Part shown: piece by piece, positions 1 through 12,235 of the stretch | Position numbering within the stretch: position 1 is the stretch's first letter | How the letters are laid out: each line of letters starts with the position of its first letter | Notes under the pieces: generated by a model | Database searches by the model: none | Told to the model about the DNA's origin: nothing | Seen by the model: only the letters and a program-made list of their open reading frames with translations | Made by a program: the position numbers and the translations under genes | Assembly (NCBI RefSeq): GCF_002878395.1 | Contig: NC_061118.1 | Location: forward strand, 84,098,673-84,162,672 | Direction of reading: 5' to 3' | DNA from: Capsicum annuum | Lineage: Eukaryota > Streptophyta > Magnoliopsida > Solanales > Solanaceae | Length of the DNA: 64,000 nt

Positions 1-50
1 GACCCCACTAAGTGGGAATACACTGGGTTTGTTGTTGTTGTTGTTGTTTT
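1..50 (+). mobile_element. 3' tail of an RTE LINE or TS SINE, cut by the window edge
   Basis: The first bases (gaccccactaagtgggaata, then cactgggttt and (gtt)n) are almost identical to the terminal block of the RTE LINE that ends at 53226. This is the very 3' end of a plus-strand retroposon whose body lies outside the window. RTE LINEs and TS SINEs of Solanaceae share this end, so the two cannot be told apart here. Confidence 0.85.
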
Positions 51-2097
51 TTATTTCTCCTTTGATGTGGTGTTGGATGAGCTTTTCCCTAAGATAGATT
101 GAGTGATGACATTCTTTAGGGAAAATTATCATGTTGGGATTTTGAACTATAAATGTAGGGAAAGTCTGAGTACCTATGGCATTATAGATTCAAGATTGCC
201 ATTATTCCTATGGTGAAGTCTATATAGCCATATGGTTTTCCCTTGTGAGAGACCGAATGTGAGATGACGACTTGATTTGGTGCCAACAATAGTTAATCTT
301 GAATGGTGAAATGCGAAGCAAACACCCCTCTTTATCCAATTTTTTTTGTGTAAATCAAGGGAATGAACGTGAACAATATGTATCAATGCTTTACCTTCTT
401 TTTATGACTCCAAATTCATTTGTAGGTAGTGCAATATAAATAACTCCTTTTGTCTCTAATAGGAAATGCAATTGATCCTCCTTGAAAAGTTGGCATACCA
501 TTTGCGGGAGTGTAGTTGATTGATTCTCATGCGTACTTGTATCATCTAAAACTTGTCCCATTGGTCTTACAAATCTAGTCTTGATTACATGTGGTTGGTG
601 CAATGATCGTAGGACTTCTTTGTGTTTATGGAAAACCACTTTACCCTAAAAATCCTACCTATGCTAGAATGGAATCCCTAGTATTCCCTTTTGAACCTTT
701 GGGTCTTTCTTTGGCAACAGCATTACAAGCCTTGAACCATTTGAACGTTATCTTTCCTTTGAACCCCTCCCTAATTGAACTTAAAAATGCAACTTGAGGC
801 TCAAATCCTAAGTTAGGGATGGTAAGTCTGGGAAGAGGTGATCTTGGGCCATAATATTGTAAGTGAGTACCTAAAAGCTAAGTAATAAAGGCAAATGAAT
901 AATAAAAAAAGGGTGAGTGCTTTCACATTTGTACCTTGTTGAATGGTTAAAATTTTGCTTTTTGGGACTTTCTTTCGTGAGGAGGCATGTAAACCATTTG
1001 AGGTTGATGAGGTTGTCATATTTTAAAAATGAGATAAAAGAGTATAGTTGAGTTGCTATTGATAGAGAGTCACTCCTAGAGAGTTAATAGTTGTTACTTG
1101 ATTGTTCTTACATGTATTTTGCATCCTTGATAGGGTGATTTATTCTTAAGGGAAGTTGCACGAATAGTTTTTCCCATGCTTAATAGTTAATTGGTGGTGC
1201 TAATCGAGTTTAAAATCATGGTAATCATTTGGTTGTAAGAGCGGGCTTATAGTTGAGTAGTCTCATTGAGTGTGTAATAGTGTTTCTTGAGGTCAAGCAA
1301 AGTTTTAAGTTTGGGGTGTTAATGAGTGGCAACTTTTCCACTCATTTACATAAAAAATTCAAGCACACTATAATGAAATAATTGTGTATATGAGGCTAAT
1401 AATCAATTGAAATGCACTAATTTCTAGTGTTGGTGATCTTGTAGAAAGCTAGATGAATATGAGTTGATACAAAGTTGGAAGAGATAAAATGAGAGCAAGA
1501 GGAACAAAACCTGAAATCCAGGCCCAAGAATCAACCCTTGGGTACCACGATCGCTGCCCGAGGGTCGCAATCATGTCTAGTTAACAAGTCAACTAGAGGT
1601 GACCATGATATAACTACCACAATCATAGAAGTCCTGAACTCAGTCAAGAGATGGCGATCACGAAAGAGAGAAAAATTTACAAAGGCAGAAATAGAATTTT
1701 ACGAAGCTGGATCCCAAAGCATAAAATGGCAAAAACCTTTCACAATTGAGTCAATTCTTTTTCATGAGATTTCAGTTTTAGAGAAGAAAAAAACACTTTA
1801 TTTTGAAGTTAAGAACAATTTATTAAGTGGATTCCAAGAGATTTTAGTTGTAAATAGAGATTAAAGTTTGGGTTCAATCTTATTGGAATTATTATGGATC
1901 AAGTGCATACAAATTTGGGTATAATTTCTTTCTTTAATTTCATGAGCAACTAATATTATATCTTGGGTTATGTTTGATTAGGTAGTGAATTATGCATGGG
2001 TGTTGATTGTTAGCCTAAATAATTGGTTAATTGTTGTGGGTTTTTCTTATACTCTATAGTTGAATTAATAATTATGCGTGAAAATCATAATTTCTTT
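51..2097. other. No gene; unassigned, probably old Ty3/gypsy debris
   Basis: No protein family is recognisable on either strand and the open frames are short. Around 1295-1330 a purine-rich stretch (aagttttaagtttggggtgt) resembles the polypurine tract plus LTR start of plant Ty3/gypsy elements of the Athila/Tat type. That would make 1315-2097 the beginning of an LTR, but no partner repeat is visible. The 108-codon frame at 1538-1864 has no recognisable domain and is probably chance. Confidence 0.4.
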
Positions 2098-4402
2098 AGT
2101 CCCATCTTAAATATTGTCGATATAGGTATCGTTGGCTTTCGTTTGATGTGTAGATATCATATTGGATAGTTTTGTCATGGTTGGAGATGTCTCAAAGGAT
2201 TTAAGCTTTCGATTGGGGATTTATTCAGAATTTGGATTTGTGGATCTTTAATTAAGGCAAGTTGAGAGGCCCCTTGATTTTTTTTAAAGTGTTTATGCAT
2301 TATTTTATTATCTATTAGTATGTTGTGATTTTTTTAGGTTGGAGGTCCCACTTAGATGACATAGCGAGCTCTCCGCAGGTACTGGAGTCATAATAATGGA
2401 TTATTAGTTTGTTTATTGGCTTAGTTAGTTAATATTATTGCTTGTAGACATTCTTAGAATACATTGTCGTTAATAACTCAGGTTTGGATTATTATTATTA
2501 GATGCTTACTTTAGGACTTTAGAAACTTGTATAGCAGCCTTCACTATGATTATTGGGGTTTAGCGAATCCTAGGTAATAATTATGCTATTACTGAAATGA
2601 TAAAATGACCGAGCCTTAGATAATGTCTGGAGTATAAATGAGCTCGTAATGGTTGTCGAGTCTTAATGTATGAAAGAGATAGTTTTGGGTAGTTGTGCAA
2701 TATTTTGTTATTGGGATCTATATTTATTCTATGTTTCCATATGGAACTTTTGTGAAATATCTATAGACTTGAGTAATAAATTAGATTTGTATACTCGTAT
2801 AGGGCTTATTCATCTTTATTACTATTGTAACATCATGTGGGGGGCTTATATTATTCTGGTTGGTGACTTTAAATGGTGTGCTATATGTTGCCTATATGGG
2901 GGCTTGTCTGATATTATTAGCCTTGTAAGTTATTTTATGCTTGGGTAGTTGACTTAATGCCTGATTGGGGTCTTAAAATGACATTAATGATGCCTTACAC
3001 GCATGATTATTTCATTGGTACATTGCTTATATAAAATTATAGATGGTTGACCTATTTAGTAGATTTTTAGCTCACGTGCGTGTATATTGGATAGATTAAG
3101 ATTCTCATTCTACTTTGGTTATGAGCATTACATCCTCATATCACACATGCATTCATGAGACACTAGTACCAATGTTGAAATATTAATTTTTTATGGAAAT
3201 ATGATACTTTCAAAAACCCTCTGGCGAAGCTCATGAGCTGGAGAAGAGATATCGATATTGAGACTAGATGTGTAATTGAGATTATATATGGGTTGTGAAC
3301 CCCCAATGAGACCTACATCAAAATAAGTGCTTGGTAGGTGAATATAGAGGTTATGTGATAACCTCGAGCATATCATACCATCATCTTCATCATTATCATT
3401 ACTACATTGTATTATATCACTTACATTGTATTTTTCTTCTTGGTATGGTTAATAATGTGTTAGTGTTTAATCTTATATTGTATTATCATGTTAGAGACTT
3501 ATTTGTGATGTTGTGTTTTGAGTATCCATTTTACTTTATTGCGTTACTTCTATCATCTTATATGGATTTGAGAATTGAGATATTATGAGACTTGTTGTAA
3601 GGCTATGACTTAATCTGAGATATCATTGGATTTCACCTTGGGTAGTATGTTTTTGAATCTTTAGATATTCTCCCTTTATTTGATCCTATTACTATTGGTT
3701 GATATCATATGATTAATCCTAAAATGTGTATGCTGAGTAGTGAGTCTTCTATATAAGTGTTTCTCTCTAATTATGGATCATGAAGTGCTAGTGTTGACTC
3801 ACCTAGGTTATAGTGCCTATCCTATTCTGGTTATGGTTGTTGACCATTGTTTTGAGTTACCCTGGTAGGATTATGTATTATGTTTTGATGGGTTGTACGT
3901 TAATTTGATACCTTGGGTAGCAGATGTGGTGGTTCTTTCCATTATTTTGGATCAGGGTTGGTTATTAATGATGTTTGTTGGGTACCCATGTATTTTTGTA
4001 CTCACCCTTACTTTTATTTTCCTTATTCTTGTTTTTTGTACCCCGTGCTAGTATTGGATTAAGTAATAGTTGGTATATCATTTTATTGGCATTGGCATTG
4101 TAGAGATCAAGGTAGTGACAGACGGATTTGAAGCTTACCTAGATCTCTTCCTTACTATCTTGTGCTTACTTTTGCATACAAGATATCTTAGTATACTTAT
4201 TACAAATAAGTGTTAGAGGCTTGTATTAGTGATAACCAGGCTCGGGGATGTATCATAAATATTATTCCTTCTTTATTTATATTTTGAATTTATTTCTCTG
4301 GTATTTCTACTATTTGTTCTTAAATTCTATTTTTGGATTGGGATAGGCTTACTGTAATGGAGGGTGCACAAGTGTCATCATGTGGCTATTTTGGGTCTTG
4401 AG
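2098..4402 (+). repeat. 5' LTR (5'-truncated) of a Ty3/gypsy element
   Basis: From about 2100 to 3880 the sequence is clearly homologous, in the same orientation, to 8650-10485. Shared landmarks are tcgttg-ctttg-tttgatgtgtagatat, the repeated 'ggggcttat' blocks, ggctcacgtgcgtgtatattgg and gttaccctggtaggatta. A tRNA-iMet-type primer binding site follows the end at once (4407). The block is therefore the left LTR of the element whose right LTR starts at 7503. The first ~1.1 kb of the LTR, present at 7503-8650, is missing here. Joining the two partial copies implies an original LTR of about 3.4 kb. Confidence 0.75.
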
Positions 4403-4406
4403 AAAT

Positions 4407-4418
4407 TGGTATCAGAGC
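4407..4418 (+). other. Primer binding site, tRNA-iMet type
   Basis: tggtatcagagc at the LTR/internal boundary is complementary to the 3' end of plant initiator tRNA-Met. This is the classical primer site of plant Ty3/gypsy and Ty1/copia elements. It fixes the orientation of the element as plus. Confidence 0.85.
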
Positions 4419-7400
4419 CCTAGGTTCATTGATCTCTTTAGTACAAGATGAGTCTAGTATAATCATGCGGATCAATGTAGGGAAGTTCATTATCAATCTT
4501 TGAGAGGCTACATGACTTTATGAGATTTTTAATTCTTCATTTTATTTTATGCATTTGTGATTTTGTATAAATAAAAATTCTCTTATCTACCCCCTCACAG
4601 ATGGTGAGCATGCACTCAGCCGTTGTTGGAGATCAGAAGTTGTGCCTTTGATGCACAATAAAAGTAGGGTTTAAGGTAGTGGTCGGATTAGGATGTATAG
4701 ACCAGTAAGAGATTAGGTTAGAGTTTCCTATTAAGTTCTAGAGCTATCAGTGGTGGTTGGTTTAGAGAGTTAGAGGGGTTAAGTGTAGTTCAGTTGCCAC
4801 CTATGACCATACCTATGCTTGAGGATTATTTGGATTAAGTTTTGGGTTTTAGAGGGTGGCTTCTACTTTGGTTCAGCATGATATGATAGGGATCTAGATT
4901 CCAAATGTATTTGTGGCTCTTACTGGTTCTCCTAGCTTTGATGAGATATTACAAGGGATTGCTCCACATCCCATGATTTTACCCTTTATGTATATAGAAG
5001 GACAAAGTAGATATGCATAGTTCATAAGGACAGATCCTTTTCAATTTGATGGAGATCTTAGGGTTGATGTTTATATGTTTTTTCTTGGTTGCCATGAGAG
5101 GTTACACATACTGGTCTTGGTGGATTTAATAGAGTGGGCTTTACTATCTTTCACTTCTTTGGGCCAACTAGACAGTGGTGGAGGACTTGTGTAGAGAGTA
5201 GGCTAGCTGGATCACTTTCTCTTTCATGGGATCAATTTGGTCGAGTGTTTTTACAGGAGTTTGTGTGGAGATATGAGAGATTTGTTGGTCACAGGGCCTA
5301 GGGATTTAGAGATCATAGTGATGTTCCTGATAGAGGCTAAGATCTTTATGATTATGCTTGGAGAGTATTAGATTAGAGTGGTTGTTCGAGTTTTTCGAGC
5401 CTCTCTTTGTGGGTTTGTACTTCTTTGGATTGTTTCTTATGTGGTGATTTTGGGCACTGTAGGAGGAATTGCCTACAACTTAGATAGAGAAATGCTTTAC
5501 CAATTGCTTCAGGAGATTTCTGATCCTAGTATACTGTTCTATAGGATGTACTCGAGATAGGGGTTTCTGGTATAGTAGCCATTGGTATGGTTCTTGGTAC
5601 ACCTTTGTAATACCATAGTGCTGTTTGACTATGGTTCTATATTGTCCTATATGTCTATTTGTTTTTCTTTGAGTATTGGTATAATTCTTAGATTTTACTG
5701 AAACTATTGGTTTTTGCTATTCGTAAATGTTTCTTTGGTGGTAGATTGGGTGTGCCGATCCTACATTGGAAACTCATTTAGCTTATATCACTGAGTTTGG
5801 TGGAATATCTTTGAGTATTTTGAATTTTGATATTTTGAGTATTGTATTCTTGATGGTTATGTTGTGAAGTTATGGTGGATTAATTCTATGGTTTTTGTAT
5901 ACTTTTAGAGTGCATAATGAATTAGTCTTAGAGTTTTAGCATCTCAAATTGTAGCGTGCCTAGTGGTACACATTAGTTGTAGACCCAACAACAGCTTGGA
6001 CTTAAGAATTTTTGTTGGTTAAGGAAAAAATTTAGGCATTTGGGTCTTGAGATTTGCTAATTCCTTAGTATTTAGCTTTTGCCTTTTCAGATAAGCTATT
6101 TGGCTTTAAGACACTCTTTGATCAGAGTTGAAAGATTTTAGCTCATGGCATTTTTTGCTTTTGACTTGGGAAGACTTTCGAATGGAAATGGGAAATGTAA
6201 TTTGTAGCATTCATTACTCTTGTAGATAAATAGCTTGGTGGAATATTTTACTTATAAGCTTTAATTTAAGTATATATTATTCTTTTTGGGCATTGTGTCA
6301 CGCAATGCTAAATGGGAATTGAGTGGATTTAAGTTGTACCTTATGAGTTTACAACTTTTGTATTAAGGAATATTAATTGGAAAGAGAGTTAAGTAAAGAT
6401 AAGGATCCTCGTGCTTAAGGAAATTGGTTATGTTCAGAATTTACCTATGGGCATGAGATTGAAATTTGGGGTTCTGTGTTGCAGTTTATTAGTAGCTATG
6501 TAGAGTCTAGCAGTGATTTCTCCCAAGTTCCTATTAAGATTTGGGCATTCATCGAAGATTTATTGTGTTTGTTGTACTTTCTCCATAGATTGATTCACTC
6601 TAGTATGACAGGTTACTTATGTGTGTATAGTTGTGGAGGCTTTAAGTTCTACCAGATTATTGAGGACTTTAGGTGATTGATATCACTTGAACATTCATGG
6701 GATTTCATGATGAGTTGGTTGAGCATTCTATGTTTTTTATAGATTTTGTGTCCATGGTATATAGACATTATATTTTTGAGAACTCGGGTTGTTTGATTGT
6801 TTTTTGATATTGAGGACTGCATATGCCACCATGATGGGTTGCTTGCATATTTAGCGTCTTATAGAGATTTCACATCCTTGGTATAAAGAGTTATATTAAT
6901 GTTTCTCGCCTACCTTAAGTGTTGTGCGTAAGGGTGTGATGGGTATTAGTGACCTATGAGTGCTAAGTGTGCTCTTTTAAGTTTTGGTATAGTCTTGAGA
7001 ATGAATTTCATCTTTGCGATTTTAGCATGTTGCTATGAGTTGTATATGTTGATAATGATAATATCGGCCTCAGGTAGGTTGAGTTAGTGTTTTGGTGGGT
7101 AGTTTTGTGTTTTATGGATGGCCTTGGCTTTTGTGGGTCCGAGGATGATTTTTTTATCTTATAGTTATAGCCAATGTCTAGTGGTTCCTTGGTCAGGTTT
7201 AAGATTAGCCGTGCATGTCCCGAACTTCTATTGCATTGGACTCAATCATTAATGTAGAGTAAGTTCATTACTTAGAATTTCGGCATTATTGATGATTTAA
7301 CCTATTGATGTTTGTGTTATAACTTGGTGAGTCCTTATATCATATATTTCTAGTTTAATGGTATAACTGGTAGTTATAGGGTTGTGACTCTATATTGGAA

Positions 7401-7502
7401 TGCTTGTTTGATACCTCTCGAGAGTATTTTTTGACACTCTACTTGTTTTTTATTTTCTTGCTTGTACATTCGAGGATGAACGTGAATCTTAGTAGTGGTT
7501 AC
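4419..7502 (+). mobile_element. Internal region of the Ty3/gypsy element, heavily decayed and shortened
   Basis: About 3.1 kb separates the primer site from the right LTR, too short for complete gag-pol, so part is deleted. Only the gag end and the protease start can be recognised (see 5040-5660). Downstream, 5700-7500 has no convincing reverse transcriptase or integrase block. Just before the right LTR the phrase attcgaggatgaacg matches the conserved end of the polyprotein/PPT region in Solanaceae chromoviruses. The plus orientation agrees with the primer site. Stops are present in all frames. Confidence 0.7.
5040..5660 (+). pseudogene. Ty3/gypsy gag-protease remnant (capsid helix region, CCHC zinc knuckle, protease site)
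   Basis: Around 5140-5270, shifting frames read W/Q-x-V-V-E-D and SRLAGS..., then WDQF..VF, the pattern of the Retrotrans_gag domain of Solanaceae gypsy elements. At 5431-5472 one frame encodes CFLCGDFGHCRRNC, a perfect CX2CX4HX4C zinc knuckle. At about 5619-5660 the frame reads LFDYGSILSY, matching the retropepsin site [DS][ST/P]G with the conserved Pro/Ser replaced by Tyr. The order capsid, knuckle, protease is the normal gag-pol order. Frameshifts between the pieces make it non-functional. Confidence 0.8.
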
Positions 7503-10485
7503 TGTAATGACATAAATTTGAATGATTTTCAATTTTATGTGTTTTGACCATTTTTACTCCTCCCCATGGTTGTGCTACTTGATTTATGTGTTGCGAGAAT
7601 AGTTGGTATGGTTCCCAAGACCTTCGTGAATGTTTTGAGAGAGTTTGAGATCGTTGTGAGGCTTTAAGAGCTAATAGTTGACTTCGGTCAACAAATCAAG
7701 ATCTGAGTGCTCGATAGCAAAACTGGATGCGCCAACTAATCTAGAATTTCAAATTTGGGTTTGCAGTGGAGTTGGTTCAGTTTTGTGGATTTTAGATCCT
7801 ATTTTAACCCTTGGTTTGGATATGTGTAAATAGGGTCTCGAGGGTTAGTTTTTTATAATGACCTTTTCTTCATAAATATGATGATTCAATTAGATGCGAA
7901 ATATGTTTTACAATCAAATTTTGCCATTGTATCATATTCATAGGAATCCAAATGAGTTTCGGGGGTCAAAAATAAGTTTATGAAATTATTGGTGCTGGTG
8001 TACGTGTTAAATCGCCTAGTCAACCGCTTTAGAGTTTGTTGACCATTTGATTGACTACTAAAGCTCCCTTTTGACAACTTTAGAAGTACTTTGACCACTT
8101 GACCAGGTCACTTTAGCAGTCATCGCTGAGTTTAAGTCCAAAATCGAGCCCATTTCATATTTTTGGAGCTAGAAATCTTCGATTTGATGATTTGCAATAT
8201 GCTTTTCTCATATAATCATTGTATATCAATCTAGAACTCCAATTTCCCATTTTTCAAGAATTTCTATTTATTTTCGTAATTTCTACCCAAGTTGTGAATC
8301 AAACCACATTTTTACCATTTTTGGGGCTTAGGAGCTTGAATTTGGGCGATTCAAAAGGGGATTAGAGATTTATTCCATGGGTAAGTTTTGTAATAATATT
8401 TTAATCATTTTTCCTTGATTTTATCTTCAAATTAACTTCAAATTCTTGACTCAAAATGGGTTTTGGTGGAGGAGGGATTTGCCAATAAAGCTTGAAAATG
8501 GTTTTCTTTGGTTTGAACCTCGTGTTAACTCATTTTGGCATAGGTTTCAGCTATATACTCCTATGAGTATGGGAAATATATTTCTAAAATAAATTTATAG
8601 TCTTACCTCTTTTTTTAACCCATTTTTAGGGTCCATTTTTAGATCCACCTTTAATATAGTCAATATGGGCATCGTTGACTTTGTTTTGATGTGTAGATAT
8701 TATATTTGATAGTTTGTCCATGGTTAGAGATGTTTTGAAGGATTTAAGCTTTTAGTAGGGGATTTATGCTTTGGATTTGCAGATTTTCAGTTAAGGCAAG
8801 TTGAGATGTATTTTGATCCTTTTCCAAAGTTTTGTGTTATTTGCTTGATTATTGGTATGTTGTGATTCGTTTAGGTTGGGGGTCCCTCTTAGATGACATG
8901 GAGAGCATCTTCGCATGTACCGGAGTCTTAATAATGAATTATAGTTAGTTTATTGCCTTAGTTAGTTAGTATTATTACTTGTAGACATTCTTAGAATAGA
9001 TTGTAGCTAGTAACTTACGTTTGGATTATTATTATTGGATGCTTACTTTAGGGCTTTAGAACTTGTATAACTGCCTTTACTATGATGATTGAAGTTTAAG
9101 AAACTATAGGAAATAATTATTCTATTATTAAAATAATAGAATAATCGAGTCTTAAATAATATCTAATGTATAAATGAACTCGTTGGGGTTGTTGAGTCTT
9201 AATGTATGAACAAGCTAAGTTTGGGTAGTTCTGCAATATTTTGTTATTGGGATATGTATTTATTCTGTGCTTTCATATAGAACTTATGTGAAATATAAAT
9301 GAACTTGAGTAACTAAATAGATTTGTATACCTGTGTGGGGGCTTATTAATCTAATATTACTGTTGTGACACCACGCGGGGGCTTATATTATTGTGCTTGG
9401 TGACATCAGATGATATGTTGTAGTTGCTCATATGGGGGCTTATCTGATATTATATGTTTTATAAGTGCATTTGGTGCTTTAGTAGTTGACATAATGCTCA
9501 AGTGGGGACTTAAAATGACATTAATGATATCGTATATGCATGATTGTTCCAATGGTACATTGCTTATATGAAATCATATATGGTTGACCAATTGAGTGGA
9601 TTTTTGGCTCACGTGCGTGTATATTGGTTGGATTGAGATTTTCATTTTGGTTTGGTTGTGAGCATTACATCCTTATATCATACTTACATTCATGAGACAT
9701 TGGTACTACTGTGAAAATACTAATTTTTGACAGAAATATGACCCCTTCAAAAATCCTATGTCGAAGTTCACGAGCCGAAAAGGAGATATGAATATCAGGA
9801 CTGGATTGGTTATTGAGATTGTATATGGGTTGTGAACCCTCTATGGGTCCTATCTCGGGAGTAGTAATCGATAGGTATATATGGAGGTGATGTAATTGCC
9901 TCGAGCATATCACACCATCATCATCATCATTATTATCTCTACATTAAATTGCATCACTTGCATTGTATTTTCCTTCTTGGTATGGTTGATACTGTGTTGG
10001 TGTTTATTCTTGTACTCTATTATCATGTTAGAAGCTTATTTGTGATAATGTATTTTGAGCATCCATTTCATTTTACTGCCTTACTTTACATCATCTGATA
10101 TGTATTTGGGGATTGAGATATTATGAGACTTGGGGTAAGGCTATATGATTAATGGTTATTTAGAAGAAAAGGAAACAAAATTCTGCAAGGATATGAGTGT
10201 TAAAGTGCGAATTTTTTTGGATAGTGAATTATATAGGTGTGAGTGTATAAAATTATTATGGTTGTCTAGATCATTGGGTTACACCTTTGGTAGTATGTTA
10301 TTTAATCTGTATATACTCTATCCTTATTTGATCCCATAACTGTTGGTTGATTAAGTGTGATTATGCTTGAAGTGTCTATGCTGAGTAGTGCATTTTTTAT
10401 ATAAGTGTTTCTGTCTAATTATAGATCATGAAGTGGCTAGTGTTGACTATTGTTTTAAGTTACCCTGGTAGGATTAAGTATTACG
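7503..10485 (+). repeat. 3' LTR (3'-truncated) of the Ty3/gypsy element
   Basis: It starts with TGTAATGAC directly after the decayed polyprotein end, as expected for a chromovirus LTR. From 8650 to 10485 it matches the left LTR (2110-3880) in direct orientation with many substitutions and small indels, so the insertion is old. Homology stops at about 10485, after the shared phrase gttaccctggtaggatta. The terminal ~500 bp found in the left LTR (3880-4402) is absent. Confidence 0.75.
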
Positions 10486-11118
10486 TAATTTCCCTGCTAA
10501 TCATTTTCTGTATTTCTGCTCATTTTCTCTATTTTGGGACTTTGAAGAGACTAGATGCTTATTGATTATGCTAGTTCGGTAGCTGGGAGTTAGTATTAAT
10601 TTTGTGTATGTTTCGGTAGATAATTGTTTCGATTTAGACAAAACATTTTAAGGAAAAGCGATGACAATGTCATCACATTCACGATATGTCTTATGATTAC
10701 AATTTATTTACATGGTCTAATGATATATGAGTTTTGGTTTGAGTTTGACAATTGATGATGTTGATGATATGTATAAGTTCTGTTCGAGTTCGAGGAATGA
10801 TGGTAATAGTGATGATACTATTGATTTTCGATATAAGTCCGACATTTTGGGTCTTATTTATGAAATGATTTGGTTTGGACGGATTCTTGGTTATGGTATG
10901 TAATTGGTAAATTATTGTTATTAGGGTCATTTACCTTTTTGATTGTACCCTCCAGGCTCATAGGGGTCTGTATTGGGTTATTTATTTTTCCACACTTATT
11001 TGCTTATGGGGGCCATTCTTGTAGTTATAGTCATATGATCCCTGTGTTACTATTTCCTTTGTATTTATTTATATATTCATGTAAAATAGTGTTGGATCTT
11101 ATTTTTAGGTTTTCCCTT
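10486..11118. other. No gene; unassigned repeat-like sequence
   Basis: It sits between the truncated right LTR of the preceding gypsy element and a minus-strand LTR terminus at 11119. No coding similarity is visible. It is probably another LTR fragment, but no partner copy was found in the window. Confidence 0.4.
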
Positions 11119-12235
11119 TGTCACGACTCAAAAATACAAGGTTCATGATGGCACTTGTCTTGGCGAACCTTGACAACTAAGCCTATCACCCAAACTGATA
11201 CACAAAGGGGAAAAGACAAAAATACCTCCAATGTAAGGCTTCTAAAACAAAGCCTAACCACATAGATATGATAAAAGCAGAAAGAATAAAATCAACATAT
11301 GCTGCCATAACTCCCAAAACCTGGTGTTAATAGTATAAGAACACATCTAGTACAACTCGAATCCAAATAAAATACGTAAGATGTTCAATTACAAATGAAA
11401 ACTCTATTTTGAAATGAAAGTAAATACGTAGTCTATAAGAAAGGTAGTAGAATACATCAAGACTCCTGAAGGTCATCCACTACCTTGAAAGCACTAAATC
11501 TCGCCCGAATCAACCAAGCTGGAGTGCACTCAAACTAGGACATTCACCGAAAGGGCGCAATATGCATGAGTATAGTCCACTTATACTCAGTAGGTATCAT
11601 AGGTCGGCCGAGTAAAGTAGAAAATAAATAATACAAAATACATACTAAGGGCATGCCACCTCAATTAGAAAATGTCCCACAACTGTTGCCCATACCACTT
11701 GCACTAATAGTTCTAAAATATCCACAAATTATACAACAACACACCAGATAGGGATAAAAATATGCACAACATCACATACAAGTAGAACAAAAGAGGGACA
11801 TGTATATTCAAGATCATCAAGTACAAATAGAGGAAGATAGAATAATGAGATAATAGCAAGTCAAGACATAGAATAAATAGATAGATGACAAGTCAATATA
11901 GCAATACAAACACAACATAAACACAATAAAACAAGTGCAATGAATATGATGATGATGATGATAATGGTGATGCATGAGGTTGGCACACAACCTTGAGGTT
12001 GGCACACAACTTTAAGGTTGACACACAGTCATCGAGTCTTCTCGGCATAGTCCTTTGTTGAAGGTCCATAATATCCAATATCTCATACCAATATTTAGCA
12101 TTTTCCAGGTTTTCTATATTTCCAATATTTCTAGTATTTCCAATGCACATACATAACATAAAACATAATTCAACTACAGATATATAACAACCAGTAAATA
12201 TAAAGAAATAAAATAAACAAGTGAAATGATGCATA
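11119..12235 (-). repeat. Minus-strand Ty3/gypsy LTR fragment
   Basis: It opens with tgtcacgactc...catgatggcac, the inverted 3' terminus typical of Solanaceae chromovirus LTRs (reverse: gtgccatcatg...cgtgaca). The inner part contains phrases such as tccacttatactcagtaggtatca, also typical of these LTRs. A related phrase, tactcagtaggc, occurs at 15007 and 15909. Between 11974 and 12029 a gaggttggcacacaac motif is repeated three times. The LTR start is not seen, so it is truncated. Confidence in the exact ends is low. Confidence 0.55.

Noticed and set aside
1538..1864. 108-codon plus-strand frame
   Set aside because: No recognisable domain, no intron structure, within repeat debris.
4407..4418. 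Possible tRNA gene fragment
   Set aside because: It is the 12-base primer binding site at an LTR boundary; no tRNA body follows.
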